The notes below the pieces were generated by a model. It worked only from the letters and a program-made list of their open reading frames with translations, did not search any database and was not told the origin of the DNA. The translations under genes and the position numbers were made by a program. A stretch of 64,000 nucleotides of DNA from JAZOTM01 sp045657625 (GTDB taxonomy: Bacteria > Bacillota > Clostridia > Lachnospirales > Lachnospiraceae). Positions within the stretch are counted from its first letter, which is position 1; each line of letters begins with the position of its first letter. The stretch spans positions 29,056 to 93,055 of the forward strand of contig JAZOTM010000041.1 in NCBI GenBank assembly GCA_045657625.1, read 5' to 3'. Below, piece after piece: positions 60,004 to 64,000 of this stretch.

Positions 60004-60915
60004 ATGTTAGATGTTTGTTTGCTGGGAACAGCGGGGATGATGCCGCTTCCTCACCGCCGACTAACGTCTCTGATGACACGTTTCAATGGAAGCAATGTTT
60101 TGATTGATTGTGGAGAGGGGACACAGGTAGCGGTGAAGGATGTGGGGTGGAGTACACATCCCATAGATGTTATTTGTTTTACGCATTATCATGCAGATCA
60201 CATTAGCGGTTTGCCGGGATTCTTATTATCCATGGGAAATGCGGATCGCACGGAGCCTGTAATTATGATTGGACCAAAAGGTTTGGAAAGGGTAGTGAAT
60301 GCGCTTCGAGTAATTGCACCGGAATTGCCTTTTGAAATCAAATTTTTGGAGTTGGAAGGATCGGAACAGGTTATTTCTATCAATGGATACAAAATTACGG
60401 CTTTTCGTGTAAATCATAATGTTACTTGTTATGGTTATACCATTGAGATAGAAAGAGCAGGACGCTTCTCTGTGGAGCAAGCGCAAAAATATGAAATTCC
60501 TCAGAGGTATTGGAGCGTTTTACAAAAAGGGAATACTGTGGAATTAGATGGAAAAACGTATACGCCGGATATGGTACTGGGACCGCAAAGAAAGGGCATT
60601 AAATTGACCTACTGTACGGATTCCAGACCTACAGCGTCTATTGTAGAGCATGCGAAGAATTCAGATTTATTTATCTGTGAAGGCATGTATGCAGAAAAAG
60701 AAAAACTAGAGAAGGCAAGACAGAATAAGCATATGACTTTTTATGAGGCTGCAGAGATGGCAAAAAAGGCAGAAGTGAAGGAACTTTGGCTGACACATTT
60801 TAGCCCGTCCCTTGTACGAGCAAAAGACTACATGCCGGAAGTGAAAGCAATCTTTGAAAATGCTTATTTAGGACAAGATGGGAAAATGGTAGAACTCGAT
60901 TTTGAGGAGGAATAA
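60004..60915 (+). CDS. rnz: Ribonuclease Z
   Basis: The 303-residue metallo-beta-lactamase-fold endonuclease trims tRNA 3' ends. It has the zinc motif THYHADH at 60-66, further ligands in VNHN and CTDSRPT, and the HFSPS motif near 258. The ATG at 60004 is preceded by TAGGAGAA; a start at 59968 would read into rimI. Placement among t6A genes groups several tRNA-maturation functions. Confidence 0.94.
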   Translation: MLDVCLLGTAGMMPLPHRRLTSLMTRFNGSNVLIDCGEGTQVAVKDVGWSTHPIDVICFTHYHADHISGLPGFLLSMGNADRTEPVIMIGPKGLERVVNALRVIAPELPFEIKFLELEGSEQVISINGYKITAFRVNHNVTCYGYTIEIERAGRFSVEQAQKYEIPQRYWSVLQKGNTVELDGKTYTPDMVLGPQRKGIKLTYCTDSRPTASIVEHAKNSDLFICEGMYAEKEKLEKARQNKHMTFYEAAEMAKKAEVKELWLTHFSPSLVRAKDYMPEVKAIFENAYLGQDGKMVELDFEEE

Positions 60916-60918
60916 CGC

Positions 60919-61497
60919 ATGAAAATTAATCTAAAGGTAGTTGTAATTGCAATTCTTTCAGTAGCCATTGTAGTAGGATATTATTTTTATTTGGCGAATC
61001 GTCCGGAGACAACTGCGGAGAGCAATACTACGCTTACAGAAGTAGAGACGCTTTTGACCATGGATTTGGAGAATAATTATCCGAAGACTCCACGAGAAGT
61101 GACTAAGTTATTTACACGCATTCAAAAAGCTGTTTATAACGAGGAATATACGGATGAGCAGTTAGAAGGGTTGGCAGAGATGTTATTTACCCTAATGGAT
61201 GAAGAATTACAGGAAAACAATCCTTTGGATACATTTGTTGTGACGTTGCAGTTAGATGCGGCCGCATATGAAGAAGATGGACGTATTATATCAAACGTGG
61301 TAATGGAAGAAAGTACGGATGTGGTATATCGAGTAATCGAAGATAGGGAATGTGCCTATGTAGATGTTACTTATTATATACGAGAAGGCAACAGTACCCT
61401 TCGTACTTACCAGACCTTTATACTTAGAGAAGAGAAAGAAAGCGGATATTGGAAGGTGTTAACCTTCTATGAAACGAACAGTGAAAGCGATGAGTAA
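60919..61497 (+). CDS. Membrane-anchored protein of unknown function, DUF6715-like
   Basis: The 192-residue protein has an N-terminal membrane anchor (about 6-27) and a soluble domain with an NTF2-like pattern, containing a TPREVTKLFTRIQKAVYNEEYT helix and a closing beta sheet (CAYVDVTYYIREG and SGYWKVLTFYE). It resembles the DUF6715 family seen in Lachnospiraceae, a tentative call. It lies 3 bases after rnz and overlaps tsaD by 8 bases, so it is translated with the tRNA modification genes. Nothing in it suggests an RNA role. Confidence 0.75.
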   Translation: MKINLKVVVIAILSVAIVVGYYFYLANRPETTAESNTTLTEVETLLTMDLENNYPKTPREVTKLFTRIQKAVYNEEYTDEQLEGLAEMLFTLMDEELQENNPLDTFVVTLQLDAAAYEEDGRIISNVVMEESTDVVYRVIEDRECAYVDVTYYIREGNSTLRTYQTFILREEKESGYWKVLTFYETNSESDE

Positions 61498-62512
61498 AGA
61501 TATCAAGATATTAGGAATAGAAAGTTCTTGTGATGAAACAGCAGCGGCTGTAGTGGTGAATGGTAGAGAAGTGCGCTCAAACGTCATATCTTCTCAAATA
61601 GCATTGCATACGCTGTATGGTGGTGTTGTGCCGGAAATCGCATCAAGAAAGCATATAGAAAAGATTAATCAGGTCATAGAGGAAGCCTTAAAACAGGCGG
61701 ATACTACCTTGGAGGACCTGGATGCAATAGCAGTGACTTATGGACCTGGATTGGTAGGTGCATTATTGGTAGGTGTAGCAGAAGCCAAGGCTATCAGCTT
61801 TGCAAAGAATATTCCGTTGGTAGGCGTGCATCATATTGAGGGACATATCAGTGCAAATTATATAGAAAACCCGGATTTAGAACCGCCGTTTATTTGTTTG
61901 GTGGTGTCTGGTGGCCATACGCATTTGGTACGGGTATTGGATTATGGCAAATATGAGATATTAGGTAGAACCAGAGATGATGCGGCGGGAGAAGCATTTG
62001 ATAAAGTGGCGCGTGCAATTGGACTTGGCTATCCGGGAGGACCAAAGATTGAAAAGGTCTCTCATGAAGGCAATCCAAAGGCAATTGCTTTCCCAAGACC
62101 GTCCTTTGCGGATGATCCGTATGACTTCAGTTTTAGCGGATTGAAGTCTGCTGTGTTGAATTATTTAAATAGTTGCCAGATGAAGGGCGAAGAAATTGTG
62201 CAAGCAGACGTGGCGGCCTCTTTCCAACAGGCAGTGTCAGACGTACTTGTAGAGCATGCGTTATATGCAATAGAAGAATTTCGTGTAGATAAGTTTGCAA
62301 TTGCGGGTGGTGTAGCCAGCAATTCCTTTTTGCGCGAAAATATACGTAAGGTATGTGAAGAAAAGGGAGTGGCTTTTTATCATCCGTCTCCGATTTTTTG
62401 TACGGATAACGCGGCAATGATTGGCGTGGCGGGTTATTATGACTTTATAGCCGGCAAACGTGCAGGATTGGATTTAAATGCTGTTCCAAATTTGAAATTA
62501 GGAGAATCCTAA
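61490..62512 (+). CDS. tsaD: tRNA N6-adenosine threonylcarbamoyltransferase TsaD
   Basis: The 340-residue catalytic protein of the t6A complex transfers the threonylcarbamoyl group to A37 of tRNA. It has LGIESSCDETAAAVV at the start, TYGPGLVGALLVG, the metal ligands in HHIEGH (about 110-115), SGGHTHLV, and GGVASNSFLRE near the end. The start at 61490 overlaps the end of the preceding gene by 8 bases. TsaE and TsaB are encoded upstream in the same run; TsaC is not in the window. Confidence 0.96.
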   Translation: MSKDIKILGIESSCDETAAAVVVNGREVRSNVISSQIALHTLYGGVVPEIASRKHIEKINQVIEEALKQADTTLEDLDAIAVTYGPGLVGALLVGVAEAKAISFAKNIPLVGVHHIEGHISANYIENPDLEPPFICLVVSGGHTHLVRVLDYGKYEILGRTRDDAAGEAFDKVARAIGLGYPGGPKIEKVSHEGNPKAIAFPRPSFADDPYDFSFSGLKSAVLNYLNSCQMKGEEIVQADVAASFQQAVSDVLVEHALYAIEEFRVDKFAIAGGVASNSFLRENIRKVCEEKGVAFYHPSPIFCTDNAAMIGVAGYYDFIAGKRAGLDLNAVPNLKLGES

Positions 62513-63235
62513 ATGAAAGAGAAAATAGTAGCAATTGTTTTAGCGGCCGGACGAGGAAAACGTATGGGAAGTCAGGTGCCAAAACAATATTTGGATCTTC
62601 AGGGAAAACCGGTACTCTGGTATTCTCTGGAGATTTTTCAAAATAGTGTAGTAGATGAGATACTGCTAGTGACAGCAGAGGAAGAGATTCCGTATTGTAA
62701 AAAAGAAATCGTAGAGAAATATGGCTTTACAAAGGTAAAACAGATTGTGGCCGGCGGTGCTGAACGTTACCTGTCTGTATATGAAGGGTTAAAAAAATGC
62801 GAAGGCGCTGCTTATTGTTTGATTCATGACGGAGCAAGACCGTTTGTTACCAATAAAATGATTGAAGACTCTATAAAGGCTGTAAAGGAACATGGAGCAG
62901 TTGTATGTGGTATGCCGGTAAAAGATACCATTAAAAAAAGAGATAATGATTTCTTTGCGGCAGAAACTATAGATCGAAACGTATTGTGGCAAATTCAAAC
63001 GCCGCAATCTTTTTCTGTCTCCTTATTGCAAGAAGCATATGAAAAATTGTTCACTCTGGGTGAAGAGGTGTGCAGTAGAGTGACAGACGACGCAATGGTG
63101 GTGGAATTGACGCTGAATAAGCGTGTGAAGTTGATTGAGGGAAATTATCAGAATATTAAGGTTACAACGCCTGAAGATTTGGCAATTGGAAAAGTCTTTG
63201 CGGAAAATCTGAAAACCGCTCAAAAAAAGCCTTAA
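62513..63235 (+). CDS. ispD: 2-C-methyl-D-erythritol 4-phosphate cytidylyltransferase
   Basis: The 240-residue enzyme makes CDP-methylerythritol in the non-mevalonate isoprenoid pathway. The nucleotide motif VLAAGRGKRMGSQVPKQY is at the start, VLIHDGARPFV-like sequence (CLIHDGARPFV) in the middle, and the VTDDAMVVE and VKLIEGNYQNIKVTTPEDL segments at the end. It begins on the base after the tsaD stop, behind TAGGAGAATCC, and ends the operon. Confidence 0.95.
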   Translation: MKEKIVAIVLAAGRGKRMGSQVPKQYLDLQGKPVLWYSLEIFQNSVVDEILLVTAEEEIPYCKKEIVEKYGFTKVKQIVAGGAERYLSVYEGLKKCEGAAYCLIHDGARPFVTNKMIEDSIKAVKEHGAVVCGMPVKDTIKKRDNDFFAAETIDRNVLWQIQTPQSFSVSLLQEAYEKLFTLGEEVCSRVTDDAMVVELTLNKRVKLIEGNYQNIKVTTPEDLAIGKVFAENLKTAQKKP

Positions 63236-63253
63236 AGATTTACGAAAATCTTA

Positions 63254-63282
63254 TTGACATAGGGTGTTTTTGGTGATAAAAT
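63254..63282 (+). promoter_or_regulatory. Promoter of the tRNA-Ser pair
   Basis: TTGACA (63254-63259) and TAAAAT (63277-63282) are separated by 17 bases, about 100 bases before the first tRNA-Ser. Confidence 0.65.
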
Positions 63283-63379
63283 TCTTTTTGCGCTGGTTCG
63301 AGAGCGACAAATTCTCAATCATCGGCAAAATAAAGAACAGCATAAGGCATCAGTGGTGTTGACTTCTGTTTCGACTCGT

Positions 63380-63465
63380 GGAGAGGTATCGAAGTGGTCA
63401 TAACGAGGCGGTCTTGAAAACCGTTTGTCCGCAAGGGCGCGTGGGTTCGAATCCCACCCTCTCCG
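63380..63465 (+). tRNA. tRNA-Ser (TGA)
   Basis: An 86-base class II tRNA is visible. The acceptor arms GGAGAGG/CCTCTCC pair, the anticodon loop CTTGAAA gives TGA, there is a long variable arm (GTCCGCAAGGGCGC region), and the T arm contains GGTTCGAATCC. CCA is not encoded. Confidence 0.95.
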
Positions 63466-63523
63466 CTTTTTAAAAGAAATGTTCTTTATGAAATAAGAGT
63501 TACAACATGTGATTCTGCAACTT

Positions 63524-63613
63524 GGAGAAGTACCCAAGCTGGCCGAAGGGACACCCCTGGAAAGGGTGCAGGTCGTTAACAGCGGCGCGAGGGTTCAAAT
63601 CCCTCCTTCTCCG
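63524..63613 (+). tRNA. tRNA-Ser (GGA)
   Basis: A 90-base class II tRNA is visible. The acceptor arms GGAGAAG/CTTCTCC pair, the anticodon arm CACCC-CTGGAAA-GGGTG gives GGA, the variable arm is long (AGGTCGTTAACAGCGGC region), and the T arm has GGTTCAAATCC. CCA is not encoded. It is 58 bases after tRNA-Ser(TGA). Confidence 0.95.
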
Positions 63614-63645
63614 TTACTCGGTTAAATAAAAAATAAAATTTCTAC

Positions 63646-63674
63646 TTGACAAAGAGAAATGCTTATGATAATAT
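63646..63674 (+). promoter_or_regulatory. Promoter of the rRNA operon
   Basis: A perfect TTGACA (63646-63651) is followed after 17 bases by TAATAT; the sequence GATAATATAAT also offers TATAAT three bases later. An A/T-rich stretch upstream (about 63620-63642) fits an UP element. About 200 bases of leader follow. Confidence 0.82.
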
Positions 63675-63869
63675 AATCGAGTTGGCTGAGGTGAGCAAAA
63701 CACTGAAAGCCAAAAGGAAAACGAACATTGATAATTAAACAGTGAAATAACTTGAAAGATTTATAAGACATGCAATGTCAATTTCAAGCATCGATATGAT
63801 GCGACCTAAAAAACAGTAATCTTTTCGGAAATTAGCCAAGCTAAGTTTTGAAAAGGGAGCAGATTCTTT

Positions 63870-64000
<131 letters not shown>

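Noticed and set aside
63319..63537. Minus-strand open frame containing RGWDSNPRALAD
   Set aside because: It is the reverse complement of the tRNA-Ser gene, a well-known false protein from tRNA sequence.

Overview
The window is chromosomal DNA of a low-to-mid GC Firmicute, most likely a member of Lachnospiraceae. Three things point there: the start of a 16S rRNA gene at the right edge has a clostridial-type 5' region; the genes are typical of the group (type III glutamine synthetase, GlpP-controlled glycerol-3-phosphate oxidase genes with a DUF1667 partner, whiA/rapZ/hprK cluster, FtsEX with an M23 peptidase); and several small families common in Lachnospiraceae are present. The genus cannot be fixed from this sequence. 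Most genes are on the + strand and the rRNA operon also reads +, so replication probably crosses the window left to right. No prophage, insertion sequence, CRISPR array or obvious genomic island is visible.

Layout. 0-3.2 kb: a 6-phospho-beta-glucosidase behind a structured leader, an RpiR regulator and a ThrH-type phosphatase. 3.2-8.9 kb: an intergenic structured repeat, a DapF half-protein, an AraC regulator, L-lactate dehydrogenase, adenine phosphoribosyltransferase, a Xaa-Pro aminopeptidase and a small membrane protein. 8.9-11.5 kb: a CgeB-like glycosyltransferase, a small Cys protein, glutamate racemase and an unknown protein. 11.7-15.7 kb (minus): glycerol-3-phosphate module (oxidase, FAD oxidoreductase, DUF1667 protein, GlpP) behind a terminator-containing leader; glycerol kinase lies 36 kb away at 51.3 kb. 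15.7-17.3 kb: pyrG. 17.6-28.6 kb: ftsH, uvrC, hprK, an M18 aminopeptidase, murB, rapZ, whiA, a lipid kinase and fba. 28.8-37.1 kb: glnN, a class A PBP, YigZ, tRNA-Gln, acyl-ACP thioesterase, CvfB-like protein, RidA and a YjfB-like motility protein.

37.3-49.3 kb: a secreted SH3/NlpC-P60 hydrolase, then an 0.8 kb gap holding a dense array of hairpins, a second copy of the 3.2 kb repeat and a cluster of DnaA-box-like sites; a degenerate TagA/WecG-like protein; a CdaR/PucR-type regulator; ftsE-ftsX-M23 peptidase-ctpA (peptidoglycan remodelling at division); prfB with its programmed +1 frameshift; and an SPFH/zinc-ribbon trio similar to Bacillus ydjI/ydjG/ydjH. 49.4-54.6 kb: ACT protein plus homoserine dehydrogenase, glpK with an unusual leader, a DUF975 membrane protein, a HExxH protein and DUF2752. 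54.6-63.2 kb: tex, an FMN riboswitch with ribU, a YcxB-like protein, then tsaE-tsaB-rimI-rnz-unknown-tsaD-ispD, which covers the tRNA t6A pathway. 63.4-64 kb: two tRNA-Ser genes, the rRNA promoter and leader, and the first about 130 bases of 16S rRNA.

Most of the window is ordinary housekeeping. The parts that standard annotation does not explain are the paired structured repeats and the hairpin/DnaA-box gap at 38.7-39.4 kb, the single-lobe DapF relative, the TagA-like protein lacking its catalytic motif, and several leader regions with regulatory secondary structure.
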